Shown: positions 11,479 to 25,234, counted from the stretch's first letter. The stretch is 64,000 nt of DNA from Paulownia fortunei (GCA_019321725.1 CM033109.1:19933993-19997992); one strand, 5' to 3'. Notes: generated from the sequence alone by a model not told the origin. Numbers and translations: made by a program.

Positions 11479-14400
11479 CATATTTACTGGATTACATTTA
11501 GCACCTGCATGTCTTTGATAAAGCAAAAAGTTCCCAGACAGTCTGTACTTTGACCAAAATTCACCTCATTCAGAAAAGACAGAAAGCTCCCTAGTGGAAG
11601 GAGTAGAACTTTGGTTCAAGGAACTTGCATTATTTGTCAACTGTATCTTTCATTTTGATATACAGCATGGATTGATAGATAGACATGTGTAATCTACTTC
11701 TGGCATCTTTTCTTTTTTCCTTTTTCCTAAAAAAATTTGGAGTGTGGATTATGCATCCTTTTGTTCACCCCAACTGAAGGTATTGCAATGAACCAGTCTG
11801 TTTGGAGGAGAATGAACCTTGAAGCCATACAGTTCATTTTGAAAATTGGAGGAGTTCTGAATCATGAATTATGGGTATCAACCTTGAGGTAGTCTTTCCA
11901 CTTTTCTTTCTATGCCTCTTATTATGTTTAATTCTATCCCACTTTTCTAAGTAGGAGGTGGCTTTATGTGGTTTGGCTGTTGTGCAGTGGAGCATTTTGT
12001 CTTTGCATTTAAACTTTTTTAGGGTCGATTGCATATTTGGCACATTTATATCAGTTAGGGCCAATTCCTTGTCAGTTTCATTTTGTGAAGGAAAAATGAA
12101 ATATGATTGTAATGGCATCTTTAACATGAGTTGATGATGTACATTATAAAGTGTCATTTTCTGGAGGCAAATGTTTCGCCTGGAACTTAAGATCTGCTCT
12201 TTGTGGATTCTGCTGGCTGAAAGAGCTTTCGTACAGTAATTATCTGGACCACTTTTAGGGACTGGCACGTGCAAGCATTGATCCTTTATGAAGGATGCAT
12301 TGGCACGAACTCTTAGGTGGCATGCCTTGTTCAAACTGGGAAGAAGATTTAATAGACCGAACAGAAGATGTTTGTCTGAGGTTTTCATCTTCTCCCAGCT
12401 GACCATGGCTTGTGGCTATTGTCAAGAGGGTGTTTGTGTTTGCAAGTTTAAGCTTTCTGCCCAGATTTATTTACTTCTTTCCTCTCTTTGTTTTCAATCT
12501 TTACGAGGCAGCACAGAACCTAGTAACTCTAGTGTAGTAGGTTATCTAAAAAGAATATGAGCTGATGGTAGATTCAAAGACTCATCTTATTAAGTATATT
12601 TGCAGTTTTAACTAGAATCCGATTACTTGCAATGGTTTGATTTGCAGCCCTATTTTTACTTGGGATGGCTTGTACAAGCATGGAACAAATTTTAGTTCAT
12701 CCTTTGTCTATGCCCATGGCAAGCAAGCTCCATGGCAGTGGCATGTGGTTGACGACTGCTGTCACAGGGGATAAAACTCAAAAAGGAAATTTTCGTTAAT
12801 TTTTTTTTTTGCGCCTGTGTTGGCGTATAGCGCTCTGGTGTGCATAAGGGGGTACCTGGATGATATCTTCTTTAGAGATGAACTGAAGCAGCATGAAAAT
12901 AAAAAAATCTTTTAGTTTTGCTATATTTGAAGATTCCTTTGCATTCTTCATGATAGACAGAACCACATTATTAATTATTTTGTATAGAACATGATTATAG
13001 TTGCTCTTTCAATATTGATTGAGTTTGGACTTAGTAATTGAGGGAATTGAGGGAGACTTTCATACTATGGTGACTAGGCTACTCACCCTGAGGCCAGTTG
13101 ATTGATCTCCTGTAGTTGACCCGACCGTTCCTGATCGAGCAGCAGTTGACCGGTGGTCGAATTTTCCATCTTCAAACACTCTGATCTCTTATTAGAAAAA
13201 TTCCCAATTCTCCCAGTTCTCCTTTTGGTGTTTTTGACTCTTACATGATGTTCTTACATAGACAATTAACAAGTTGGAGAAGGTTTTTTACTAATAAATC
13301 GAAATTCAAAATCATTCCATTTAGGCTCTTTTATTCTATTAAAATGTTGGATTTCTAAATTCTCATAGGATCCCTTGGGAATTCCTTAAAGAGCATGTTG
13401 GATAATTTTTATGAATTCTGATTGATTTGTGTTAAAAACCGACTTAATGAATTCTCTTCTTTTTTTAATACTTGAAATAATTTTAAGTAGAATAATAACT
13501 ATATGTGGTACTTTGTATTTTTTATTACTTAAATAGAGAATATGAGATGTTATGTACTTAGTTCGAAATCATGAATTACACATAAATCTAAAGAGTTTTC
13601 GATGTCATTTTATGATATCATGATATTTCATTTTATGATGTCATTGTACACAAATCTAAGAGTTTTCAATGTCATTCGGTAGTATTCAAATTGATAGAGT
13701 TTTAATAATCTAGGCCTGTATGATACCTATAGGTAAAAAAGAGTTACTCATGTGCTGTACCGAACCCAGGTCAAACCAAATGTAGAGGCTTAGAAGGATA
13801 TTTGGCAAGCCACTGGAGTTTCTTCCAATTTCAAAGTTACATATAACCTACTCTGTGATGTGTATTAGAAGATTGTTTGACCATAACTGGAGTTCTCAAA
13901 GTACTATTACTGTGACTTGTGGAAATGTGTTAGCACCCTAATTTGAAATCAATTGCGATTATCGTATTTTATAAACTGTTCAGTAACATTTATTGCTATT
14001 ACTTTTTGAGTAGTTCAAAAGTCAAAACACAATTTGCAAATGCTACTAAATAATAGCTTGACCGATTGCAATCTCATAAAATTAATTCGTGCTAAAATTA
14101 ATCATTCTGGAGTCAATATTACTAGAATCGTTGTGTCAAAAGCATGGTCAAATTGACAGTCTATTTGAACCCATATTTAAAGCTGAGTTTTGAAATTTGA
14201 ACTGAGCAGGAACAGCAAAAACAAGCCGTGGAGTGCTCAATTCAATCATTCTAGAAATGATTCATAATACACAAAGATAGTTCAACATTTATGTCAAAAT
14301 AGTTGCTTCAATTTATTAAGAAAATTGCATATGTTCTTAAGAATTTTTTTGAGAAACTATCAATTACATCATTCAATATATTAAAATGTCAAAATACTAA

Positions 14401-15494
14401 TTAAATGAAGATTGATTTAGTACAATCAATAATTTTGAGATGTCAAAGATCAATTAAATACAATTATTAAAGATTGATGATCAAAATAGGAAAGAAATTT
14501 TATTGAAGTAAACCACCGAGACTCGAATTCAAAATTTCTTACTAGTTGTATAATTTTGTAGTCTTACCTTACCTCATTAATTAATATTCAATAACTTTTT
14601 ACTAAATTAATCTATCATATTGATTAGCCCCATTTTTTGTCTATGCTACAAAAATGTGAGTGACCATTCGCTTGAACACAAAAAACCTCCTCTTTTGTCC
14701 CTTATATTTCACTAGCCACCTTTCAGAAAGAAATGTAAAGAGGAGAAATTTGTGCCAAAAGCACTAGCCCAAAGTCATTTTGCTTGCTTCCCCTCTTTTA
14801 AGTCCATAAGAAGCATACAAATTAGCTAACAATAATTCATCTGCAACATATGGTAAACAGATTGTTTGGCAATGATATTCTTGTCAACTAAAATGAATTA
14901 GTGAGTACAGTACAAAGAAAGCCATTGCAGCCGCAGGACTCATCATACAACAGCTGTTTTGGGGGGGATTGATGACCTGGTGTGTGGCAAACGGAAGAGA
15001 AAAAAGGCCAATCATTTAACTCTAGTAGTTATGCCCTTAACCATCCTCAAAGTTTTCTTTATGCATTTGTTTCCTAGTTTAAATCCACTTTACGTTGTAA
15101 AATTCCATCCATCATTAATGAAATCCTTCTTGATTTCCTCTATTTGGATTACTATGGGCTGTATACTACTACTTCAATTTGGCTTAGTTATAGTTCCTTC
15201 ATACATGTTGCATAAGATCCAATCTTGCCTATCATAATTTACCTCAGACCTAATGAAAAATAGACAATATGCAGGAAGACACAATGTGCAGACAGACAGC
15301 AACAATACTTCCATGAAAGTTTGAATCAAATGTCCAAATGACAACTTTAAAGTTCATTATTACAAGAACATATCGTACAGAATACAACCTTTGAACCAAA
15401 TGAACAGATTGAGATGAAATACTACATGGTTAACAATCCTTCCACACAAATTTCCTAACAAACCTTACTAAACCCAAAACACATGCATCTAAAC
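11479..15494. other. ALY 3' region and convergent intergenic spacer
   Basis: The first few hundred bases must hold the ALY 3' untranslated region. At 11834-12406 the minus strand carries a 190-codon open frame with no recognised domain, basic overall and ending in Ser-Lys; it is antisense to whatever ALY transcript extends this far. From about 12900 to 15240 I see only AT-rich spacer, short GC-rich patches (about 13080-13160) and no exon chain. The last few hundred bases before 15495 are expected to be the 3' untranslated region of the minus-strand gene. Confidence 0.45.
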
Positions 15495-18400
15495 TTATGA
15501 TTGTTTAGGTTTTCTCACGTTTTCCCAACTAGAAAAAATAAATCTTAACAGAGAATATAATACAGTTTGCATACAAGAAATTACAAAGTTCCAACAAGAT
15601 GAGGGCCAGTACCATGGATAGAGCAATCGGAAAAAGAGACTTATAAGATGCCGAGGGTATCTCCCGACCTGTAAAATAGCAGCTGTATTATATAACAGAG
15701 AGAACTAGATAAATTCTTAATTTTCAGCACATAAAAAGAATGTAATCGCCCCAAACACTGAAGAGTTAATGCCACTTACAATTATTAATATACATATATG
15801 TATATAATAAATATATCGTAGTTCAAGAATAACCCCACCCCCCACATGCCCAACCCCACAAATCTTGCAATTGATAATGCACTCTCACTTTGCTCTTTTC
15901 ACAGATGTTAATTGATATGAAGAAAAAGACACCTGAGGAGAAAGAGAAAAACTGAGTCAAAGATCACCAATCAGCATGTCTGCCCCTTCCCCTCACCCAA
16001 CACCTAGATTCCAACCAACACTGAATGAATTTAACACACCAGTTGAACCTATTCCAGTGACCTCTGACCACCTTGTGCTTTTGTGACATCTTAACAATCG
16101 TACATAAAAATGCAAACTGCTCTTGCTACCAAAAACAGCTCCATTGTAACATCTACCCATTGATACTCCACAGAATTACCCATTGATCAATCTTCGTTTT
16201 TCATCAACTAGAAGAAAATTACCTCTCCATGTGCATGTAATTGGCACCTTTTTTTTAAAATGGTTGCTTGGACCCAGGGCAGCATCAGGCCAAACCCCAG
16301 ATCTCACAGTTCAAATGGTTCCTAATCATCATCACACGGAGCCAGGACACTCATCTTTTGGTTTTCTACAAAATTTCAGTTGACAATGCAAATTACAATT
16401 ACTATTGCATATCATTTACTAATCGTAATTTTTATATTGTGCCATATCTTTAATTCACCTCTTACTTTTGGGCCTAGCCTGACCCATGACTGATCTTCTC
16501 AGAACTTTACTTGAGGCAAATATTGGCTTCTAAAATTCATAAAGCAAAAGATTACATGCAACCTCACATCCTATTAGGTATTAAAGCATCACTTACTATC
16601 ATAAGCATGAGCACAAGAATGAAAGCAGCACTAAGAAAAAGCAGAGTTAACTTCTAGAAGCTTACAAAAGGGATTTCTGCAACAACAGAATTAAGATTCC
16701 GTGCTCTTGCCTCAAATATTCATAGAGAAAGATATTGAATATGATGTTAATCAAAGATGAACATCAACTGAGATAAGTGGAGGCGGCTTTAGAGTTTCAC
16801 GTCACCGTCAAAATTCCGCCAAAACGAGAGGAAACTAATACAGACGGGCTTAAGACTTAGAAGGTGGTACAGGACAGGATGTTGGGCTATCAAGAGACAT
16901 CTATAAAACGTGAATTTAGCTGAGACGAGAAAGTTAAGGTGAATCTGTTGTAAAAGGAAACGTAGTGCAGCAAGAAACGAGCATATTGTGAGTTAGTTCA
17001 CAAGGCGCCCATCCAACAGTCACAAGAGAATGGTCTTGGGCTGGTGCGTGCATATAAAGCAAAGGCTGTTGCATGCTCCAGTTGGAAAAATTAAGGGAAC
17101 CAAAGTTCAAGATAGACCTAGAGGAAGAAAAAGACCTAATATCACAGGGATTAAGAGTATCAAGAGGTATCTGAGCTGTCCTGTCTCGCTCACAATTTCC
17201 CCCATCCCCAATCTTAGACAAGATATCACAGGTCTGGCCTAGGTATAGTGGTGAGGCTCCTTTGCTTTCACTGGAGATCGTGGCTTCAAATCATCAAATC
17301 ACATGCAGGGGTTGGAAGACATACATAATCCTCCCAGAGCATGCACTAGAGTAATCCTCATACCTTTAGTCAATGAAAATCTCCATGAATCATTTTACAT
17401 TTTCAGACCATATCTAATACAATTATGCGTCTTAAAATGAAGCTCACCATATTGGTATAAGTCAGGGGAGGACTCATTAGCTCCATGATTTTGCTACCCG
17501 ATACAATGGTAATATCCTTGGTACCCAATGATCACAAATTTTAAATGTAATCTTAGTTGCAGTTCAGGGTAACTTATTTCACTTAGGAAACACTGGTAAT
17601 AATATCAAAGTTCCAGAGGAAAAATCAGAATTTTCCTATTTCAAGGTGCTGCATAATGGAAGAAACACAGAGGGGAATAATGATGCACCACAGATTCTGC
17701 AAGCTACGATTAACAACAGATATGCGTCATTAACTTGCAGAAGCTCCAATCACTCACAGGAAAAAGAAAATCTAAGGCATCCCATGCTGCATGACGAACA
17801 GCTCTTGTTGGGTACATTGGACCACCTGGAGATGTGAAGCTATACAGACTTGTTTTCAGTCTTGTACTAGTTGTCATTCTAAGTTCTAGGCCTGTAGAGT
17901 TTATAAATAAGTTTAACCATTTGCAGACATGATGTTATTACATCTAAAGGATCCAAAAATAAAAATCTTCAATTAATTTCCACATGGCATCAACAGTTAT
18001 AGATGAGCAGTATGTACCTTGGAGAACTTTTATTTGAGAAAGGTAATGCAGAAGTACTGGCTCCACCTTCAATTTTTGAAGCTGATAACGGAAATATCAA
18101 TTTAGCACAAAAAGGAAAACATTTACAAGTTGGTATCATGATCAAGATAACAACTAAACAATCAATCAAGGACCAATCTTCTTCTACAGTCTTGCATGCT
18201 TGTCAACAAAACTTCAAAAGAGAATATCTTTTGTTACCTGATCAGCTAGTTCTGTTACAAATATATCTGCGGCACCACCAATCAGGAAAGCATTTGGAAA
18301 ATCAGGACACTGCTTCAAAAAGCTTTCAAGCTTGTCAACTGTAAAGAATACAATCAAGTCCTGTTCAAATGATGAGGAAAATGGAACATACAATTGAATC

Positions 18401-21273
18401 ACTGAGGTAAACACATATCTGTTAAAAGATCACCAACCTGAGTTATAGAAAAAAATGAATCTTGAGAGGAGAAGAAACAGGTCTCGCTGAGCCTAATAAA
18501 CAATCAAAACATCACAAGTTATTGCTAAATATAATTCATGAATGAAGACACGCTTACAGTTAAAGAAATTAAAGAATCTGATGATAATGGACAAGATAAA
18601 TGCTAGACCTGTAAGGGAATCTTCTTTAATCTCTCAGAATATAGAGCAACTTCCTCTAGGAGATACTACAACCAGTGAAAAGGGTAAGGCCCTAAAGTTT
18701 ATATCTAACTAAACATTGAAGCTGTAATAACAGTGAATAAATAATCTTGTGAAGAAGCATCTCACCTGAAATAAACTCTGGAAACGCCGTGCATTTGTTT
18801 GGATGTCAATCCTGGATTCATATACTTAATAAGACAACTTCTTCCATCAAATTTCTAAGGGGCTTTTAAAAAAAGAAAAGGGCATTCTTGTCTCTTTGGG
18901 GTTGTGCGCATGTGCGCGCGCTAGAGAGATGTAACATTCTTAAGCAGCATAAGTATAATGGATTCAAAGGATGTACAAATTCTTCAATCCAAATAGTCTT
19001 ACTAGTAAGATTTTCATTTCATTTGTCCTTTTCTTCTTTTTTTTTGTATTTTTTAGGCATTGGGGATAGGGTGGGTATTTTGTTGTTAACTCTCTGTCCT
19101 ACTCTCATTTGGACGTCACATATCAAACCACTCATGCATATACATCTAAGAAATTATCACCTTTCCCATGAGAAACTTAATTGACCTTTCAATTTCACCC
19201 ATTTATTAATAGTAGCAGCAGAAAGGAGTAGAGAAAGGACCACCGTTGAGTCTGCCTTCACCCTCACCCGCAAACCCCCTGCTGCCAAGCAGCACGCACA
19301 CCCCTTTGTCTGTCTTCGTGCATCAACAATTGTACTTTACAGGATAAAGAAAATGTTATTTCTCAGTAGTTTGTAGTTTGCGGGTCTACCTCGTAAAGCA
19401 GTCCTATTAATCTTTGATTGGCTTTTGAACCATTTTCCAATCAAAATCATCATCTACGTCTCATGCTTGCTGGATTTCTTTTCTTATTTACATAGCATTG
19501 TTCTGACAACTTAACTGATTGGTAAGAGTTCATTTACGTCCACAGCCTCCCTGCTCTCAAAATAAAGAAAAGCCAACTCTTTTTTTCCTTTTTTGGTTTG
19601 AAACCACCTGTGCCAAGGTGTGTGTGTGCGTGGGGGGGGGGGTGGCATAGACCACTACGAATTTATCAAATAAATTGTAATCGAAGTACAAGTAATGTCA
19701 ATTTAGAACAAATTATAAACTTGGAGTACTACTCCCTTACAAGACAATTTCTAAATCTAGAACTTAGTGAACACCACTGACCTACTCTGATTAAGCCTAA
19801 TATATGACCTTGAAGCTCATGTTAAAAAAAAAATCTTGGATGAACATCAATCACATGCCTGGTTAGCAAAATAATCTGATGCCTGGTTGCAAGAAAAGCC
19901 AACTCGTAAGCCAGTCTAATTAGTCTGGTATTGGCTTTTCTCCCAATCATTTTTAACAGTATCATCAGATGTGTCTCGTGCTTGCTGGATTTCTTATACA
20001 TGTAGCATTGTTCTGACATCCTTAACTGATGGTAATAGGTCATTTAACTAAATGTCCACAGCCTCCCCTTCTTGAAATCAAGAAAACCCAACTTCAACTT
20101 ATTCCGAAGGTCTGAAGTTCAAGTTAGAGTCTGTTTGGGAAATGAAAGAATAGGACTAATGAGATCTAGATCTACACAAATAATCTAGATAAGGAAATTA
20201 GATTCACAGAACTTGGTTTCAATACAGCCCTATTTTGGCAAAATGTATTAGTTAATTTGATTCAAATATGCTCCTGCTTGGTAAAGTTAACTATTATCCA
20301 TTTTATTGGTATCTCTCCACCTTTACTAATCCAATATTCATTAATATCAATGGGTGGAAGCGGTTTCTTACTCAAGTGTTACTAAGAAGGTGGTGTAGAA
20401 GTTCTTCAATAAAGAAAGAAGAAGGTCAGACCTTTGCTATGGGGAAGTGCGGAAGAAGTCTATCTTTTTGCTTATGATGGATCGCACCTTTGATTCAGGC
20501 AAATCATTGGTTTCTCAGTGCCTTATCTGTAATGGTCTTTTCGAGCATACGTGAATTTCTTATTGAGTTATAGAACCATTGGAGTAGAAGCATTCAGAAG
20601 CATCCTAACCACCTACTTCTCTTTGGTTGCAAGAACACAAAGGACAGAGGGGGATCCTCAGAAAAGAGGTTGATGCCAAGATCAGTTGAAAATAAATAGG
20701 GAGTTTTAGTTTAAAAAATCATATTGATCATTAAATATTTACTTGGCTACTACAATCTTACGGCTTGCAAATTATTATTGGCAAATAGAAAGATAAATGT
20801 CCGATAATAATAACTAGCCATTTTGGCACACTCGATGCTTGTTCATAATTGATTAAAAAATAGACTAGAACTATTCATTAATTTAGTTAACAAATAAAAA
20901 TTCTTACACATTTTAAGAGTTTTTTTTTTCGAATTTATAGTAGTAGGTAAAGAGAACAATAATTAGGAAGGTAGATAAGAACACGTGAATAACCAAAAAA
21001 GAAAAAAGAAATCGTAGAGAGAAAAAGTGAGCAAAATGTGGTAGAGAAGTTGAGAAAATTAGAGAACCAGGATACTTGTAAATTCTAAAAGGTTGTCACT
21101 TGACAGACCATGGCATACCAACATTTGGTCCTTTTCCATACATAATAAGAAATAGAATAAGCGAGACCTTGTTCTTTCCATCTTGCATAGTAGCTTGCTT
21201 TATTTTTTCCTTTCCAAAGTGGTGAACAGAGAAGGCAAGCATTTATGGAGAGAGAATTTAGGAGTATGGGGGA

Positions 21274-21334
<61 letters not shown>

Positions 21335-24300
21335 CAAAGCAGGAGAGGTAGGGAGTGCAAGAGGCTTGTTTCACAACACAAGCAAATCTGGAAATGCTTC
21401 TTCTACCTCTTATTGGGAAAACCCACTCGTGTTTTCCGGAAAAGTTCGGGGAAAAAAATCAATCTGGAACAGTAAGGAAATTTCGTTCACCAAACTAGGC
21501 CAGCAACGCTGGGCCAATTTCTTCCCCACCATATCCTCATTGCTCCTCAACAAACAACACCTAAGAGAAAAAGCTTTTGCTGGACTTCGAATGAAAGCCA
21601 TAGCAGTAGCTGTAGGTCCACACATGCGGCAAGAATTGAGGGGCTCAACAGAAGAAGGCCACAACTTCGCATAACACTGCACCATTTACAAAGGAGGGAT
21701 TTTCTGTGTTCTTGCTCTCTGTCCTGTTCTTTTAGGTTATTATGGTAAGCTATAGGTAAAAACTTTAGGTTTCCAATCATACTAGTATACTGCAGAAAGC
21801 ACCATTCAGAGTTTTCGAGTAAGATGTGCCATTCACATAGGTGACAAAAAATGTTGAACAAAACTTCATACTAGCTTTCCGTGACAGGAAAAAATAAAGA
21901 AAAGGATTGACTTAGTTAGCACTATAGATGGTTTAACCTCCATATATGTCATCTCAGTTTAAGTAACAGGTAAAAGCTTCTTACCAGAAGACATTTGTAG
22001 CACCTTCAACAAGAGCGGAAGAGTAACGGAGTAGGACCTCAGGATTATCCAGTTGAACCTCGAACGGCTGCAACATGGAAGTGTATGTTAAGAGATTTGT
22101 GAGATGCGATGAAAATGCTCAATTGAGAAAGACAACAAGAATGAAAATAAGAGTGGTGAAGATACTATAAAATTGGTATATGAAGCTGGCAATGGCAGAT
22201 CACAGTGAGAAACTGACGGGGGAATAGAGAAGCCATCTTAAAAGAGTTATACCCCTATCAATACAGATAAACCACTGAAATGAAAGCCTCCATATTAACA
22301 TTAAGACATACCCACTTGTGGAACAAGAGAGAAAAAATATTAGATGCAAATGACTGGCTCCAAAGTTGTACAATCAGATCAAGGATTGATTTCCCATTCT
22401 GAGGCATGCTAACAAAATGATCAGCAAGCAAATCGTAAAAGCATAAAGGGCCCCCATACCCATCCTCTGCCGCAGAAATTGCACCTTCCTCACCAAAAAT
22501 AATATCTGTTTCAATAAAGAGCAGAGACGTAGCATTACATGATAGACCCACTACACCCCCAAAGTGTTATCAGGCAAAATTCAGATCTTCTCTTGAACCA
22601 AAAGATTATGTAAAAGATATGCCAACACACATAAGCCACAGAATATATTGAAAAAGGTTATTTCAAAAAACTTTGGGTGCATGTACATTTTCTGTAGCAC
22701 TATATCTGATGTTACTGCCTGCACATATAGTCAAAGGTATTGTGCTAGTAATTTTCACTGCTCTGATATGGTATCAATATCAACAAGTGCTTTTAGATTT
22801 TTTCTGACTTAATACATACTTGGTAGGCACTGAGAAGCTCACCACTGCAAGGACTATAGTAACAGTTTGTATGTAGTTAAGGTCAAGATAAAGAAAAATA
22901 ACATAGATTAGTCTGAACAAAAGTTTTCCAGGCTATGGCTAATATCTCTGGAGCGTAGGTTTAGGTTCATGCTTCTTCACAAATGGATAGTCCTGCAAGG
23001 GATTGATCCCCTTGAGTGGGAAAATGTGGCCAGGTATTTTACTCCAAGCACAGGGGAATGAGTTGATAATCAGTTCCACCCACTCAATTGCATCAGCATT
23101 CAAAAGATCAAGTTATTGATTCCGTCTCTTTGATGATTGAACCAAAAAATTAGCCTTACTTCTTACCCTCTTATAGCTGGCTACTAGAGGATTGCGCTGT
23201 ATAACAAGAGAAATGATCTTTAAAATCAAACACGAACATACACCTTATATCAACCTAAACTCGAGAATGGTCAAACAAAAAATCTATGCTTTGTATCAAC
23301 GTATGCAATTGCATCAGTCATGCAACACAAGAATGTATCAAATTTCATCATATCTCAGGAACCTCAGGTTCTACTAGTGGGGCAAACAGAATTTTTCAGC
23401 TCTTTTTATAATTATGGTATTCTAGATATAATAGAAATTTTCTATATTCAAAAGTTTTGGACAACAAAAGAAAAAAATAAATAATTCTTTAAGGAGGGAG
23501 TTTCATAGACACTACTGCTTTACTTGAGTTTCAAATATAAATGCCCAAGACCACAGTCAACATAAGAGCACAGGCAGGAACGAGTACAGAATGTTGATTT
23601 AACAATAACTTCAGTTTCAAACCAATATTACGAGGATTGAAAATATATTCCAGAATGATTTCAGTCAAACCTAAATTGTGATGGCTAATATAATTTATGG
23701 TGCTTGAGGATAGTGTCAATAAAGACATCAAGAAGTGCATTATTGCTCGAATGGCAAGCAACCAATCTCAACTCCACTCTTCTATGCCTTATCATTGTCA
23801 CGTCATTATTTGTATCTATCTTAATGATTTCATCATGTAGCACAATTTAGTTTCAAGAAGTCAAGTCTTAGTCTGTAAAACAATTATGACGTGCAGATCT
23901 GAGGACATACGAGGAAAAACTTTTAATTTTCAGAATCCCAATTCCTGAGTCACAAAATTGTTCATCATGCTCCAAGTATTATGGTCTTAATTCATCCATT
24001 AGACTAGGTTTCTCTGATCAGTACTCAAAATTGAGGGCATAGTCGAAAGGGCTCCACAAAATGAATCCTGTTTCATGCAAAACGTTGCACCAGTCTCATT
24101 AAAAGAAAAAGTACTGCTTTCTATATGTGAAGCCTTGTTGCAGAAAATTAAGTGTGATCATACATCATTGTGCACCGGACTCATCGCATGATAAATAAAA
24201 TTAAGGGCAAAATTGTTCTAGCCAAACATTTCCAAAGAAAATTCCAAGATACACATGTCCATCCAAATAGTTACTGGTTTCTTCACATGGAGCAAATCAA

Positions 24301-25185
24301 ACCTTTCTTTAAGTCAACAGTTTGGTTCCAATTCAACTAACATTCAGTAATCTCTATGCGAAAAGATGACTGCCCAAGTGCGCCGAACATAAAGCAAAAC
24401 TAAGATATTAACCCATAAAGTTGCTTAAGTTGATCAAAGGCAACTGCACATACCTAAATGTATTAAGAAATAAACAACTCACTTATCATACAGCATATAA
24501 TTACAGAAACCATAAGGTGATAAATCAAAAATCAATTTCATATTCATGAATAGTTATCCAATAATTCTTAAATTCTTTTTCAAAACTGCAAGAAACTTAA
24601 AAAGGAAAAATTAATATAAGTGCAATACATACAAATAGCTATCAATCTAATACCAAAAGTGCCTATTGTCTTCCAACCGTCGGCAACTGGACAATGAAAG
24701 TTACGAGGAATTCTTTCCAATTCAATTCCCCACCCCTCGCCTAGTTTCGCATCGGCATGCAATATTTATGCATTTATTAGTAAGTGCTACAAAATAAAGC
24801 GCAAAATCCCAAAACATACACCAAAAGAATTCCTGGGTATTTCACCTTTCGCACGATCATCTACTTCCAAAGCTACGTCAGCAAACAACTCTTGCAACAA
24901 ATTTCGCCTCTGCGATGCCGAAGCTAACGCCTACAGAAGAAACAGTCAAGTAACATCAATCACTCAAAAACACCGCCAAACAAAGTACAAAAAAGAATAA
25001 TAAATTTCAAATGAAAAAAAAAAAATCCTTACAAAAAATACGCACAAATTACACATACTGATACAGAGTGAGAGAGTACATACACGTTGAAGCTTCTTCT
25101 CAATCTCGATAGCGAGCGCGGTGAGATAAGCCGAGCCGCGAGCCGCGAGCCGGTGGCATTCTGATCGCAATCGTATGTGGATCAT
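15495..25185 (-). CDS. Conserved plant protein of unknown function, eleven exons
   Basis: Exons in coding order: 25185-25084, 24930-24846, 22505-22312, 22067-21985, 18811-18766, 18665-18609, 18492-18438, 18338-18238, 18081-18018, 17891-17758 and 15668-15495. All junctions are GT..AG, all phases join, and they total 1095 bases (364 residues plus TAA). I recognise this as a conserved single-family plant protein by recurring blocks: LQELFADVALEVDDRAK, LLADHFVSMPQNGKSILDL, DNPEVLLRYSSALVEGATN, CPDFPNAFLIGGAADIFVTE, SLYSFTSPGGPMYPTRAVRH and VGRYPRHLISLFFRLLYPWY. It is largely helical in character, with no catalytic motif. The C-terminal 50 residues are very hydrophobic and Trp-rich (YPWYWPSSCW, LLRFIF), which would suit membrane contact. 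I have only a weak memory that an Arabidopsis embryo-defective locus belongs to this family, so I give no name. Introns are large and repeat-bearing, but the coding parts look intact. Confidence 0.88.
15669..17757 (-). other. Intron 10 of the unknown conserved gene
   Basis: This 2.1-kb intron separates the exon ending in codons for DFLFP from the last exon starting VGRYPRHL. It contains a 95-codon minus-strand ORF (17221-16934) whose sequence does not resemble the family, so I leave it as intronic. No terminal repeats were found. Confidence 0.6.
19388..20095. repeat. Diverged direct duplication within intron 4
   Basis: Two segments of about 190 bases, starting 511 bases apart, share the same order of words: CTCGTAA, TTGGCTTTT, CTTGCTGGATTTCTT, TAGCATTGTTCTGACA, CTTAACTGAT, TCCACAGCCTCCC and AAGAAAA. 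The second copy differs by small indels. The unit could be a tandem duplication of about 510 bases whose ends have diverged. Confidence 0.6.
21275..21332. repeat. (GA)n microsatellite, about 29 units
   Basis: An uninterrupted GA dinucleotide run lies inside intron 4 of the unknown conserved gene. On the gene's own (minus) strand it reads CT, so a long polypyrimidine tract is transcribed. It creates meaningless Arg-Glu and Leu-Ser ORFs on the two strands. Confidence 0.95.
22506..24845 (-). other. Intron 2 of the unknown conserved gene
   Basis: This 2.3-kb intron lies between exon 2 (ending ...DDRAK, phase 1) and exon 3 (starting D-IIFGEEGA). Plausible short ORFs inside, such as 24762-24580 on the minus strand, are not exons because the flanking exons join in frame and the family sequence is continuous across the junction. 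Confidence 0.6.
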
Positions 25186-25234
25186 TTGAAACGGAAAAAC
25201 ACCTGCCCTTTTCTTTTGCCTGCAGAGGGGTACG

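Larger units (their letters stand above)
18812..21984 (-). other. Intron 4 of the unknown conserved gene, with repeats
   Basis: This 3.2-kb intron holds the GA microsatellite at 21275-21332 and a diverged direct duplication: about 19388-19580 and 19899-20095 share CTTGCTGGATTTCTT, TAGCATTGTTCTGACA and CCACAGCCTCCC in the same order. Nothing else recognisable is present. Confidence 0.6.

Noticed and set aside
16934..17221. Minus-strand ORF of 95 codons, considered as an exon before the last exon
   Set aside because: The preceding exon ends in phase 0 after DFLFP and the last exon begins VGRYPRHL, which is continuous in the family. The ORF product resembles nothing known.
21183..21674. 163-codon plus-strand ORF rich in Arg-Glu
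   Set aside because: It owes its length to the GA microsatellite and lies antisense in an intron.
24580..24762. Minus-strand ORF of 60 codons, considered as an exon of the unknown conserved gene
   Set aside because: Exon 2 (phase 1) joins directly to exon 3 with the family sequence continuous (DDRAK-D-IIFGEE), so nothing is missing between them.
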